The notes under the pieces: generated by a model
Seen by the model: only the letters and a program-made list of their open reading frames with translations
What the model was told of the DNA's origin: nothing
The model's database searches: none
Translations under genes and position numbers: made by a program
In this document: positions 18,767 to 26,578 of the stretch, in pieces
Position numbering within the stretch: the stretch's first letter is position 1
Layout of the letters: the number at the start of each line of letters is the position of its first letter
Source: a virus
Direction: 5' to 3' (one strand)
Virus record (IMG/VR): IMGVR_UViG_3300021963_009201
Location: 62,001-126,000 of that record
Length of the DNA: 64,000 nt

Positions 18767-19081
18767 ATGACAATAGATGTAAATTTATTGCAAATCCTAG
18801 TATCAATGATCCTTCCGCTTGTGGTTGGGATCGTCGTTAAGCAGGTTGCCCATCCGGCAGTAAGGTCAGTTACTTTAGCCTTCCTTTCGGCTGTGACAGC
18901 AATTGCTGCGACAGGTCTAGGTAATAATGGGGAGATTGGTACAGCAACCATTGCTGAAGCTGTTGTTAGCTTCATTATAGCTGTCGGCACTTACTACGGT
19001 TTGTGGAAGCCAACTGGAATAGCAGACAATGTAAACAATACTACAAAAAACTTTGGAATTACTTTAACAAAACAGCCTTAA
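18767..19081 (+). CDS. Holin-like two-helix membrane protein
   Basis: 104 residues with two or three hydrophobic segments (LLQILVSMILPLVVGIVVKQ, VTLAFLSAVTAIAATGLG, AEAVVSFIIAVGTYYGLW) and a polar C-terminal tail. Size and topology fit phage holins, which open the inner membrane to release endolysin. AGGAGG lies 5 bases before the ATG (TATAGGAGGATAATATG), an excellent ribosome binding site. The amidase gene is far away (41325), so a holin role is only an inference; it may be another kind of membrane protein. Confidence 0.55.
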   Translation: MTIDVNLLQILVSMILPLVVGIVVKQVAHPAVRSVTLAFLSAVTAIAATGLGNNGEIGTATIAEAVVSFIIAVGTYYGLWKPTGIADNVNNTTKNFGITLTKQP

Positions 19082-19145
19082 TACTTGAGACTAATGTGTC
19101 TTAAATGGTAGTATAACTTATATGTTGTTGCTTTGATTCTCGTAA

Positions 19146-19184
19146 AAATTACGGTCCTATCCTTTGTGGATAGGGCCGTAATTT
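19146..19184 (+). terminator. Strong intrinsic terminator, 17-bp stem
   Basis: AAATTACGGTCCTATCC (19146-19162) pairs with GGATAGGGCCGTAATTT (19168-19184) over 17 bp with a single G-U and a 5-base loop. The outer A/T pairs provide A-tract and T-tract on the two strands, so it could work in both directions. It closes the virion/membrane-protein unit and isolates it from the replication genes that begin downstream. Confidence 0.85.
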
Positions 19185-19206
19185 ATTCTAGGCAAGAATT
19201 TTGATA

Positions 19207-19215
19207 TGTTATAAT
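19207..19215 (+). promoter_or_regulatory. Extended -10 promoter for the replication/nucleotide operon
   Basis: TGTTATAAT, a perfect TGnTATAAT extended -10, lies directly behind the terminator and about 28 bases before the GTG of the first gene. No -35 hexamer is evident. It probably drives the long plus-strand run beginning at 19244. Confidence 0.55.
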
Positions 19216-19243
19216 AAGTTTTAACAAAGATATAAGGGTAACC

Positions 19244-19927
19244 GTGCAGGTTGAATCAGAAAAGCAAAATATAACAAAAGAAATCGCCGTTAAATACTTA
19301 AACCTGTATGTCGGCGATTCAGATTGGTCTAAACATATTGATACTCTATGGGCGAGGCTTTCTAAAAAGCATGATGAAACGCAAGCAAAAATTCTCTTGA
19401 AGAAAACTATCGCCTGCGCTACGATGCTGCCGGTTTACGATAGGACCAAGATTCCGGATAATCCCGAAAATCTGCTATTTTGGTGTCCAACATATCAGCA
19501 GTTTAGCGAAAAAGACTGGACAGAAATTTTCCTTGATATCGTTAATAAAGATGAGCAAATAGAAAGTTGGCGTCTAGAGTGCCAAAGGCTTGGTGTCGTA
19601 TACCCCATAGTTTATGCTCCATGGCCAAGGCAAGCTTTCAATTGGTTATTTAAGGCGGCGGAAGAATCTGGTCAGGTAACCGATGAAAATAGGGAGCAAG
19701 TTGAGAAAAGGTTTGAAAGACTAGTATTAACGTATGGTGGACTAGTAATTTGTCACATCTTTCAAAAAGAAGAGTATAAAATTAAGAAAAAAGTTCTTAA
19801 TTGGAGAACAGGTTATTTTTTTGAGAGATTAATATTTGACATTTACACAATAGATCAAGTCTTAAAGATTAAAAAGCAAGAATTATTAAAAACAAACAAA
19901 ACACTAGTAAAACAAATTCAGAATTAG
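19244..19927 (+). CDS. Unknown protein, first gene of nucleotide-metabolism operon
   Basis: 227 residues, GTG start chosen because AAGGGTAACC precedes it and it is the first start after the promoter. Mixed helical protein, Trp-rich centre (FSEKDWTEIFLDIVNK, APWPRQAFNWLFKAA) and a very Lys-rich C-terminus (KIKKQELLKTNKTLVKQ). No catalytic motif was recognised. Leading position ahead of the reductase gene suggests a role in nucleotide or DNA metabolism, or in early host takeover, but nothing in the sequence proves this. Confidence 0.6.
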   Translation: MQVESEKQNITKEIAVKYLNLYVGDSDWSKHIDTLWARLSKKHDETQAKILLKKTIACATMLPVYDRTKIPDNPENLLFWCPTYQQFSEKDWTEIFLDIVNKDEQIESWRLECQRLGVVYPIVYAPWPRQAFNWLFKAAEESGQVTDENREQVEKRFERLVLTYGGLVICHIFQKEEYKIKKKVLNWRTGYFFERLIFDIYTIDQVLKIKKQELLKTNKTLVKQIQN

Positions 19928-19939
19928 GAGACTGCAATT

Positions 19940-21964
19940 ATGCCTGACGAGGTTTCATACCTTTCGTTTAGCCTTCCGGAAGATTTTATAAAAGGCTACA
20001 AAAAAAGAGACGTACCATGGGGCTTCCCAATTGGTGCAGGGAATTCGCTTGGTGAGTTAACCTTCCTCACTAAGTACAGCCGACGAAAAGAAGATGGCGG
20101 AAAAGAACGATGGTGGGAAACTTGCAAGAGAGTTATCGAGGGTATGTTCTCTATACAAAAAGATTGGTGTAAGACTAATCGTTTACCCTGGAATGAGCGC
20201 AAAGCTCAGAACACAGCCCAAGATGCTTATGAAAGACTCTTTATTGGGAAGTGGACACCACCAGGTCGTGGACTATGGATGATGGGCACAAAGTTTGTTC
20301 ATGAGCAAAAAAACTCAGCCGCTCTACAGAACTGTAGTTTCCTGTCAACTGAGGGCATATCTCCAAGGTCGGTCCAAGACGCTGTGTGGCCATTCGTGAG
20401 GCTTATGGAGATGTCTATGCTTGGTGTTGGGGTTGGTTTCGATACTAAGGGGGCTGGCAAATTAGAGATTCATGAACCACTTAGTGATGTTAAGACTTTT
20501 GCGATACCAGATTCGCGCGAAGGTTGGTGTGAATCGGTGTCGGTTCTTTTGGAGTCCTACTTCTTTGCAAGTAGGCATACAGTTGAGTTTGATTATAGTC
20601 AAATTAGGCCATCGGGTGAACCAATTGGAGGATTTGGTGGCGTTGCTGCTGGTCCTGGTCCACTTATTGATCTTCATATTTCTTTAAAGAAACAGTTCGA
20701 AAATCGCAAGGGTCAAAGGATCACTTCTACTGACATAGTTGATATACAGAATAAGATAGGCAAATGCGTTGTTGCGGGTAACGTAAGGCGATCAGCAGAA
20801 ATAGCTCTCGGAGAATTTGGTGATCAAGAATTTCTTGATCTTAAAAACTGGGAGATAAACCCGGAACGCATGGGCGCAAACGGTTGGGGTCATACCTCTA
20901 ACAATTCAATAATCGCTAATGTAGGTCAAGATTTTTCGCATATTGCAAGCCTTATCGCGGAAAATGGTGAGCCCGGAATAGTATGGCTAGACTTATGTCG
21001 CAAGTATGGTAGGTTGGTGGATGAGCCAAACAATAAGGACTGGAGGGCTGCAGGCACTAACCCATGTAGTGAACAGACGCTAGAGTCAGGCGAATGTTGC
21101 ACCCTAGTGGAAAACTTTATCTCAAGGCATGATACATTGGAAGACTTTCATAAAACGCTAAAGATATCCTACCTTTATGCAAAGTCAGTTACATTGCTTC
21201 CTACGCATTGGCCCGAAACTAATGCGATTATGCAGAGAAACAGAAGAATAGGATGTTCCGTTTCTGGTCTTGCGCATTTCGCAGAGTCACGAGGCTGGAC
21301 AGATCTCCGTTCATGGTTAGATTCTGGATATGACTATATCCAAATGTTAGACAATAAATACTCTGAATGGTTAGGTTGCCGTTCCTCTATTAAGACTACT
21401 TCAATTAAGCCTTCGGGAACAGTCTCGTTACTGTTTGGCGTTACCCCGGGCGTCCATTGGCCGACGGCAGATGTTTATATACGCCGCATGAGGCTTGCAT
21501 CTAACGACCCGCTTATCGAGGCCTTAAGTGAGGCCGGATACCATACGGAGCCAGACGTTATGGATCCAAAGCATTCTGTTGTCGTGGAGATGCCTACAAA
21601 GGGGCCAGATGTTCGTACTGAACGTGAAGTCTCAATGTGGGAAAAAGCTCAGCTTGCTATTTTGGCGCAAAGGTATTGGGCAGATAATCAGGTATCTGTA
21701 ACTATTACTTTTAAGAGTGATGAAAAAGACCAAATCGGCCCATTGTTAAGCTCTATTGACGGTCAATTGAAGTCGGTATCAATGCTCCCACTATTAGAGG
21801 TGGGTGGCGCTTACGCACAAATGCCTTATGAAAAAATTGAAGAAGATGAATGGGATTCAAAGGTTAGGGGTGTTAAGCGCATTAATTGGACCGAATATTA
21901 TAAAGGCAAAGCGCTTGACGCAGAGGGCGAAAAGTTTTGCTCTAACGATACTTGCGAGATATAA
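19940..21964 (+). CDS. nrdJ: Adenosylcobalamin-dependent ribonucleoside-triphosphate reductase (class II, RTPR-type)
   Basis: 674 residues. Reduces ribonucleotides to deoxyribonucleotides using a cobalamin-generated thiyl radical. The core motifs are clear: NCSF with C132 (first redox Cys), NPCSEQ with C376 (thiyl radical Cys) and E378, and ECC with C387 (second redox Cys); the 11-residue spacing C376-C387 equals that of Lactobacillus leichmannii RTPR C408-C419. KPSGTVSLL is the phosphate-binding loop. The C-terminus carries CSNDTC, the CX4C thiol relay pair of the monomeric enzyme. At 674 residues it is somewhat shorter than the 739-residue prototype. GGAG lies before the ATG. It makes the phage independent of oxygen and of host class I enzyme, provided B12 is available. 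Confidence 0.93.
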   Translation: MPDEVSYLSFSLPEDFIKGYKKRDVPWGFPIGAGNSLGELTFLTKYSRRKEDGGKERWWETCKRVIEGMFSIQKDWCKTNRLPWNERKAQNTAQDAYERLFIGKWTPPGRGLWMMGTKFVHEQKNSAALQNCSFLSTEGISPRSVQDAVWPFVRLMEMSMLGVGVGFDTKGAGKLEIHEPLSDVKTFAIPDSREGWCESVSVLLESYFFASRHTVEFDYSQIRPSGEPIGGFGGVAAGPGPLIDLHISLKKQFENRKGQRITSTDIVDIQNKIGKCVVAGNVRRSAEIALGEFGDQEFLDLKNWEINPERMGANGWGHTSNNSIIANVGQDFSHIASLIAENGEPGIVWLDLCRKYGRLVDEPNNKDWRAAGTNPCSEQTLESGECCTLVENFISRHDTLEDFHKTLKISYLYAKSVTLLPTHWPETNAIMQRNRRIGCSVSGLAHFAESRGWTDLRSWLDSGYDYIQMLDNKYSEWLGCRSSIKTTSIKPSGTVSLLFGVTPGVHWPTADVYIRRMRLASNDPLIEALSEAGYHTEPDVMDPKHSVVVEMPTKGPDVRTEREVSMWEKAQLAILAQRYWADNQVSVTITFKSDEKDQIGPLLSSIDGQLKSVSMLPLLEVGGAYAQMPYEKIEEDEWDSKVRGVKRINWTEYYKGKALDAEGEKFCSNDTCEI

Positions 21965-21965
21965 T
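21960..21965 (+). promoter_or_regulatory. -10 element inside nrdJ end, leaderless configuration
   Basis: TATAAT overlaps the nrdJ stop codon and sits 6 bases before the ATG at 21972, the same geometry as the promoter at 18481. There is no Shine-Dalgarno for the downstream ATG, supporting leaderless transcription. No clear -35. Confidence 0.4.
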
Positions 21966-21971
21966 TATACT

Positions 21972-22310
21972 ATGGGCGCAGAAGACGATTTTGATTCTAA
22001 ATTTGAAGAAATAATAAGTCAGGAAAATTTTGAAGAAGCTGATTTTCAAAAAATTGCAGTTTCTGAGATTTCGGATACCTTGGCTAGTATCAGTTTCTTG
22101 TGCGCCCAATTGTCTAATCTTCTGAACGAGTCTTTAAAGACGGCAGAGATAGAAATCAGTGCATCGTTTATGGAAATTCTAAAAGAAGTAAAAGATGCAT
22201 CAGAAAAATTTAATGAAGAAATTTTAATTGAAATAGAATTTGGCGATACTGATGAAGATAATGAAGATGAAGAAGAAGAAGAGTCAGACGATCGAGACGA
22301 ACCATGTTGA
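21972..22310 (+). CDS. Small acidic protein with Asp/Glu-rich tail
   Basis: 112 residues from ATG at 21972, chosen because an upstream in-frame start would lie deep inside nrdJ. The N-terminal half is acidic and helical (SDTLASISFLCAQLSNLLNE, MEILKEVKDASEKFNEEI). The C-terminal 22 residues are almost all Asp and Glu, ending CysSTOP. Such tails can mimic DNA or mask nucleic-acid sites, but function is unknown. The acidic codons (GAAGATGAAGAAG) overlap, in another frame, the Lys-rich start of the following ThyX-like gene. Confidence 0.6.
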   Translation: MGAEDDFDSKFEEIISQENFEEADFQKIAVSEISDTLASISFLCAQLSNLLNESLKTAEIEISASFMEILKEVKDASEKFNEEILIEIEFGDTDEDNEDEEEEESDDRDEPC

Positions 22311-22995
22311 TCTATTAAGCAATGGTTATGTCCGATTGGTCGATAGTATGGGCTCCGACTTGTCGGTAGTAAATGCGGCAAGGGCATCATATGCTAAAGA
22401 GAGTTTTGAGATAGATGAAAATGATAAGAGGCTTATCAGGTTCTTAGCTAGAGAAGGGCATTGGTCTCCCTTTAGGCATGCATTTCTTACTTTTGAGTTT
22501 AAGGCCCCGTTAATGGTCGCTAGGCAGCATTGGAAGTATGTTGTAGGTTCGGATCACACGATGGACTCATGGAATGAGTCTAGCAGGAGATATATTACGA
22601 GTGATCCTGATTTTTATATACCTGGAGTAGAGCAGTGGCGTTTAGCTCCGGAAAATTCTAAGCAGGGATCTGGAGATTTTATCGACTCGGAATCAGGTCT
22701 CATGTTGACATCTAAATTGTTAGAGACCATAGACTACTGCATGGCTAATTATGAGATGGCACTAAATGACATTAATATAGCCCCTGAACAAGCTAGGCTT
22801 TTCCTGCCCGCCTATGGTATGAATGTATTGTATCGTTGGTCTTGCAGTCTCCAATCTGTAGGTTTATTTTTGAAACAAAGACAGCATGATACGGCACAGC
22901 ATGAGATCAGTGTTTACGCAAACGCTGTTTATGATTTAGTCAAGCCAATTTTTCCGGTATCTATTGACTCTATTATGGAGTTTTATGATGCATGA
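22267..22995 (+). CDS. thyX: ThyX-like flavin-dependent thymidylate synthase with an altered signature
   Basis: About 242 residues from ATG 22267; in-frame upstream starts at 22240, 22252 and 22261 are possible. The enzyme would methylate dUMP to dTMP using FAD, NADPH and methylene-tetrahydrofolate. ThyX features: ARASY near the start, FLAREGHWSPFRHAFLTFEF (the H-SPF motif), and WNESSRRY, the second half of the RHRxxSxNExSxRY signature. The first half is replaced by RQHWKY followed by an eight-residue insertion before SWNESSRRY, so the nucleotide-binding loop differs from the M. tuberculosis type. Neighbouring RNR and dCMP deaminase complete a dTTP supply route. A modified-pyrimidine-forming activity cannot be excluded. 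Confidence 0.8.
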   Translation: MKKKKSQTIETNHVDLLSNGYVRLVDSMGSDLSVVNAARASYAKESFEIDENDKRLIRFLAREGHWSPFRHAFLTFEFKAPLMVARQHWKYVVGSDHTMDSWNESSRRYITSDPDFYIPGVEQWRLAPENSKQGSGDFIDSESGLMLTSKLLETIDYCMANYEMALNDINIAPEQARLFLPAYGMNVLYRWSCSLQSVGLFLKQRQHDTAQHEISVYANAVYDLVKPIFPVSIDSIMEFYDA

Positions 22996-23158
22996 GTTAA
23001 TAGGGCTACTGCTCTACGCTTTCTTTGCTAGTTGGGCTATATTGATTGTGGTAAATCTAAAGGATTTGGCTATTACGAATTTAGCTCGGACTTTAGTTGC
23101 CTTAACCGCTTTTAGTCTTATGTATTTATCTGGAGTTTTTTTATATGTCTTTATTTAG
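22985..23158 (+). CDS. Small two-helix membrane protein
   Basis: 57 residues from the ATG at 22985 (GGAG 4 bases upstream inside thyX). Two hydrophobic segments, LIGLLLYAFFASWAILIVVN and LVALTAFSLMYLSGVFLYVF, joined by a short charged loop. It overlaps both neighbours. Not recognised; small membrane proteins among phage early genes are often superinfection-exclusion or host-interaction factors. Confidence 0.5.
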   Translation: MMHELIGLLLYAFFASWAILIVVNLKDLAITNLARTLVALTAFSLMYLSGVFLYVFI

Positions 23159-23615
23159 CCGTAAAGATTTACAGTTTTTAAAGCTGTGCACTGAGGGAGC
23201 CTTAATCTTTTCTACTTGCGGCAAAAAGCAGTATATGGCTATTTTAACCGATGAGGATTATATGGTTTTAGGTATGGGCTATAATGGTGGTCCGCCTAAG
23301 TCTCAGCATTGCGTTGATGGTGGTTGCGAAAGGTTTAGCCAAAATTCGCAGAATGGCTCTATATATGACAACTGCATAGCTGTTCACGCGGAGCAAAACG
23401 CACTTTTGCATTCGGATCACAGCTCTAAACCGACTAGGCTTTTCGTGAATGGTCCACCATGTTTCACGTGTGCTAAACTTATAGTGAATAGCAGTGTAAA
23501 AACAGTATTTTATATACGAGATGAAGACTATAAGGATTGGCCAAAAGTAGCAAGGTTTATGAAGTCTAATGGAGTAGAAGTATTGGGGTTTGCAAATGCC
23601 AGCACAAAAAATTAA
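23145..23615 (+). CDS. dCMP/cytidine deaminase-family zinc enzyme
   Basis: 156 residues. Zinc-dependent deaminase motifs: HAEQN with H81 and catalytic E83, and PPCFTCAK with C106 and C109, giving the HxE...PCxxC site of the dCMP deaminase family. C56 and C61 (SQHCVDGGCERF) may bind a second structural zinc as in T4 dCMP deaminase. It would convert dCMP to dUMP, the ThyX substrate, matching the gene order RNR - ThyX - deaminase. It overlaps the preceding and following genes. Confidence 0.88.
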   Translation: MSLFSRKDLQFLKLCTEGALIFSTCGKKQYMAILTDEDYMVLGMGYNGGPPKSQHCVDGGCERFSQNSQNGSIYDNCIAVHAEQNALLHSDHSSKPTRLFVNGPPCFTCAKLIVNSSVKTVFYIRDEDYKDWPKVARFMKSNGVEVLGFANASTKN

Positions 23616-23844
23616 TTACCTAGTTTTGTACCCTCACGATGCCCAAGTGTATGGCTGTTCAAGTAAAGAGATAGCTCTGCAATCACCGCCACCTGAAGGT
23701 TTTTCTATTGATGAAAAAATGGTTTTTTTTATTAGTATGGAGCCAGAAAATGGTAATCTAGTTTGGTACAAGATACCAAAAAATGAAGTTGTAAACGCAG
23801 AAATAGTTTACCCAAAATCAATGCAAAAGAAAAAGAAAGAATAG
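23596..23844 (+). CDS. Unknown small protein
   Basis: 82 residues from ATG 23596, overlapping the deaminase end by 20 bases. Beta-rich N-terminal half (INYLVLYPHDAQVYGCSSKE, MVFFISMEPENGNLVWYKI) and a Lys-rich tail (MQKKKKE). Not recognised; conserved position in the nucleotide gene run is the only clue. Confidence 0.5.
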   Translation: MPAQKINYLVLYPHDAQVYGCSSKEIALQSPPPEGFSIDEKMVFFISMEPENGNLVWYKIPKNEVVNAEIVYPKSMQKKKKE

Positions 23845-23845
23845 C

Positions 23846-24073
23846 ATGTCTGCACAAAAAATAAAGGTAAGTCTAGAACCGGGTCAGTCGTATGTTGTTG
23901 CTGATACGGTTATTTGGGAAGACTTGTCTTACACCATAAGGCAAATTGCCGATCAATGGGAAGATGGATCTGAAGAAAAATCACTCTGGTTAGAATATCT
24001 CAATTATTTTGAGTCACAGTATAAAGCTAATCTTCTGTCTGAGCGTTTCGAAGAAGAAGACGGTTGGAAATAG
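23846..24073 (+). CDS. Unknown small acidic protein
   Basis: 75 residues, start two bases after the preceding stop. Acidic, mostly helical (DTVIWEDLSYTIRQIADQWE, SLWLEYLNYFESQYKANL) with an acidic end. No motif recognised. It immediately precedes the first glycosyltransferase. Confidence 0.5.
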   Translation: MSAQKIKVSLEPGQSYVVADTVIWEDLSYTIRQIADQWEDGSEEKSLWLEYLNYFESQYKANLLSERFEEEDGWK

Positions 24074-24080
24074 GTGTTAA

Positions 24081-24908
24081 ATGATTGATCTTTGTGTAGT
24101 TTCTTACAATACAAAAGATAAGCTACAGAGATTGGTGGAAACCTTAGCCAGCGATTATAAGCCTGGACAGCTTAGTCTTTATGTGCTAGACAATAACTCT
24201 TCTGACGGAAGCGCTGAATACCTTGCGGATGTAGTAAGGCCTATGAACTGGCCAGGAGAAATTATTCTAAGCTCTTTTAATTATGGCTACGCTTTTGCTT
24301 GTAACCTTTTGGCTTCTCGTGGCAGTGGCAATATTGTTGGATTACTTAACGCTGACGTCTGGATGCGAACCCAAGATGTTGCGACAATTGAGAGTAGAAT
24401 GTACGAACTAGATGCGGAGGTCTACGGGCCAAAACAAAGAGACGAGTTTGGAAGAGTCACACATGCCGGAATATTTGGCACCAACTCTCAGCCCCAGCAT
24501 CGTGGCTGGAAGATACATGATCCAGCAGACAGACTTTTCCGCGATACCTTAGACGCTGTAACCGTATCGGGATCTGCATATTTTGTTAAAAAAACAGTTT
24601 GGGAAAACTTAACTTACGATCCTGAGTATATTAACCTGCTGGGCCACTTAGTTGGGACAGGATCTATACCTCTCTGGTCTGTTGCTTCTGACGGAGCTTT
24701 CCTCCCAACTCCACACTACTATGAAGAAACATGGTGTTCGTACTATGCTAGGCATAGAGGGCATAGAGTGGTGTATGATGGATACGTCTCAATAGGTCAT
24801 AGCTGGCATGCTTCCTCTGATGTTGGTGGAGAACCAGACTCGAAGTTTAAGGTTAGTCAATCTATCTTCAGGGAAGCATGTGACTTTATGGGGATAGACC
24901 ATGATTGA
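24081..24908 (+). CDS. Family-2 glycosyltransferase (GT-A fold)
   Basis: 275 residues. The N-terminus is a GT-A nucleotide-sugar domain: IDLCVVSYNTKDKLQRLVET, LDNNSSDGS (nucleotide-binding Asp), FNYGYAFACNLLA (the N-x-G-x-A-x-A-N-like motif of rhamnosyltransferase-type GT2) and LLNADVWM (DxD-like metal site). A C-terminal EETWCSYYARHRG resembles the acceptor-side ED/E motif. It transfers a sugar from NDP-sugar to an unknown acceptor: phage DNA base, virion protein or host envelope glycan. It heads a group of three GT2 genes interleaved with a MazG-like gene. Confidence 0.82.
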   Translation: MIDLCVVSYNTKDKLQRLVETLASDYKPGQLSLYVLDNNSSDGSAEYLADVVRPMNWPGEIILSSFNYGYAFACNLLASRGSGNIVGLLNADVWMRTQDVATIESRMYELDAEVYGPKQRDEFGRVTHAGIFGTNSQPQHRGWKIHDPADRLFRDTLDAVTVSGSAYFVKKTVWENLTYDPEYINLLGHLVGTGSIPLWSVASDGAFLPTPHYYEETWCSYYARHRGHRVVYDGYVSIGHSWHASSDVGGEPDSKFKVSQSIFREACDFMGIDHD

Positions 24909-25215
24909 TACGATTAGCTTACTCAACTCTTATTATAAGGTTGTCCAACAAAGAGGCATACTTCAGGATGTTAATAAAGAAATTAAGCGGCGAGACGAAA
25001 AATGGGGCGAACAAAAGCATGACCTTTCCGATTGGATGACTATTCTTGGGAGAGAGTTTGGAGAAGCCTGTAAAGAGGTAAGCGAAACAAAAATGGCAAA
25101 AGGGTTAACAGAAATGGCTCAAGCTATGGATAGACTTGACGGAGAATTGGTACAGGTAGTTGCCGTTTGTTTCTGTATCTTAGAAAAAATAAGGAATAAA
25201 AATGTTAATAGCTAA
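24901..25215 (+). CDS. MazG-like NTP pyrophosphohydrolase family protein
   Basis: 104 residues, all helical. The pattern RRDEKWGEQKHDLSDWMTIL, FGEACKEV and ELVQVVAVCFCILE follows small phage MazG-like/dUTPase-fold proteins, in which Glu/Asp residues of EExxE-type helices bind Mg-NTP. Not all canonical acidic positions are identifiable. A role in removing unwanted (d)NTPs or (p)ppGpp is inferred from the family. It overlaps both flanking glycosyltransferase genes. Confidence 0.6.
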   Translation: MIDTISLLNSYYKVVQQRGILQDVNKEIKRRDEKWGEQKHDLSDWMTILGREFGEACKEVSETKMAKGLTEMAQAMDRLDGELVQVVAVCFCILEKIRNKNVNS

Positions 25216-25897
25216 TATGGTAGGAAGAAATGAAGGCTCTAGGTACTTAGAAAATGTTTTACAACATTTAAGCAATATTGTAGACCTTATTGTCTTTACG
25301 GACGACTGCTCTGAAGATAATACGGTGGAAATAGCTTCGCACTACGCAAAAGTTTTTTCTACTAATAAACCTTTATTCTCTTCTAATGAAGGAGAATTAA
25401 GAAGCTTTGCGTGGTCAAATCTGTGCCAGTACGCTCAGTCTAATCGCGACTGGATTTTAGCTATTGATTGTGACGAAAAGCTTTGGTCTACAAGCCCAGA
25501 GTTTGATATGAACTCACTCCTCAATCAAGACAGGTTTGATGTTATTAATATAAAGTTTTTCCATATGTGGAATGAAACTCAGTATCGTGTGGACAAGTTG
25601 TGGGCACCAAATAACAGTTCAAGACTATTTAGATTTTATGATGGGGGCGTTTTTTCTGACAGGAAATTAGCATGCGGTTCTGAGCCTACGTATGTCAACG
25701 AGATGATTAGGCGTGGTAAATACTATAAGGATAGTTCACTTGTCATGCAGCATCTTGGGTATGTGCGCGACGAAGATAAAACCGCAAAATACGCAAGATA
25801 CATGGAACTAGACGGTGGGGATTTCCATCAAAAAAGCCATATCGAATCTATTATAGACCCAGAACCAACACTCTTGGACTGGAAAATCTATGCCTGA
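25202..25897 (+). CDS. Family-2 glycosyltransferase
   Basis: 231 residues. GT-A features: MLIANMVGRNEGSRYLENVL at the N-terminus, FTDDCSEDNTVEIA (nucleotide-binding Asp pair) and WILAIDCDEKLW (DxDE metal site). The C-terminal half has VMQHLGYVRDEDK, as seen in short GT2 proteins that glycosylate in LPS/EPS clusters. It overlaps the MazG-like gene by 14 bases and the next glycosyltransferase by 8. Acceptor unknown. Confidence 0.82.
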   Translation: MLIANMVGRNEGSRYLENVLQHLSNIVDLIVFTDDCSEDNTVEIASHYAKVFSTNKPLFSSNEGELRSFAWSNLCQYAQSNRDWILAIDCDEKLWSTSPEFDMNSLLNQDRFDVINIKFFHMWNETQYRVDKLWAPNNSSRLFRFYDGGVFSDRKLACGSEPTYVNEMIRRGKYYKDSSLVMQHLGYVRDEDKTAKYARYMELDGGDFHQKSHIESIIDPEPTLLDWKIYA

Positions 25898-26567
25898 AGT
25901 TAGCGTTATATTGACCGTCTACAAATCGCAATGGCTAAAAGAGTGTATTGACTCCGTTTTGAATCAATCTTATGAAGATTGGGAATTAATCATCCTGGAA
26001 GACAACTCTCCTGATCCAAATGTTAAAGAGATACTAAAGACATATAGCTCTCACTCCCGGGTTAAGATATTCTATTCTAACATAAGCGAAGAGGATAGGT
26101 ACAAGACCGCCCGCTACGCAACACTGATTAACTATGGCGTTAGACAGATGTCTAGTGGTAAGTATATAACCTACTTAAATGATGACGACTTCTATTATCC
26201 AGATAGACTCCAGAAGATGGTCGATAAGCTTTATGAAGAAAATGTTTATATAGTTTACGGAAATCAACAAGTAGTCGATGCAAGTGGGAATAATGCTGGC
26301 GTTAGAGGGGTTCTTGGCGTTATTGATAATGCTTGGGATAAAGTAGACCACAATTCAGTCATGCATTACAGGTCAATCTTTGACGAAGTCGACGGGTGGG
26401 AAGATTCCGCTACTGTTTGGGGTGGGGCTGATTCTTATTTCTGGAGAAAGATGACAGAAGCTGGCTATTTATTCCACCCCATAGAAGGCGATCCGCTTGA
26501 TGCCAAGAGGTATCATGAAGATGCTGTTCAGTGGAAAATCAGTTATAATGTATTTTTCCCAGAATAA
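25890..26567 (+). CDS. Family-2 glycosyltransferase
   Basis: 225 residues. Canonical GT2 start VSVILTVYKSQWLKECIDSV with LNQSYEDWELIILEDNSPD, then YITYLNDDDFYYPDRLQKM with the DDD metal-binding motif, and WGGADSYFWRKMTEAGY as the acceptor/catalytic Asp region. Third glycosyltransferase in a row; all three differ in sequence, so they probably act on successive or different acceptors rather than being recent duplicates. The run ends 11 bases before the next gene. Confidence 0.85.
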   Translation: MPEVSVILTVYKSQWLKECIDSVLNQSYEDWELIILEDNSPDPNVKEILKTYSSHSRVKIFYSNISEEDRYKTARYATLINYGVRQMSSGKYITYLNDDDFYYPDRLQKMVDKLYEENVYIVYGNQQVVDASGNNAGVRGVLGVIDNAWDKVDHNSVMHYRSIFDEVDGWEDSATVWGGADSYFWRKMTEAGYLFHPIEGDPLDAKRYHEDAVQWKISYNVFFPE

Positions 26568-26578
26568 AAGGAGCCTCA

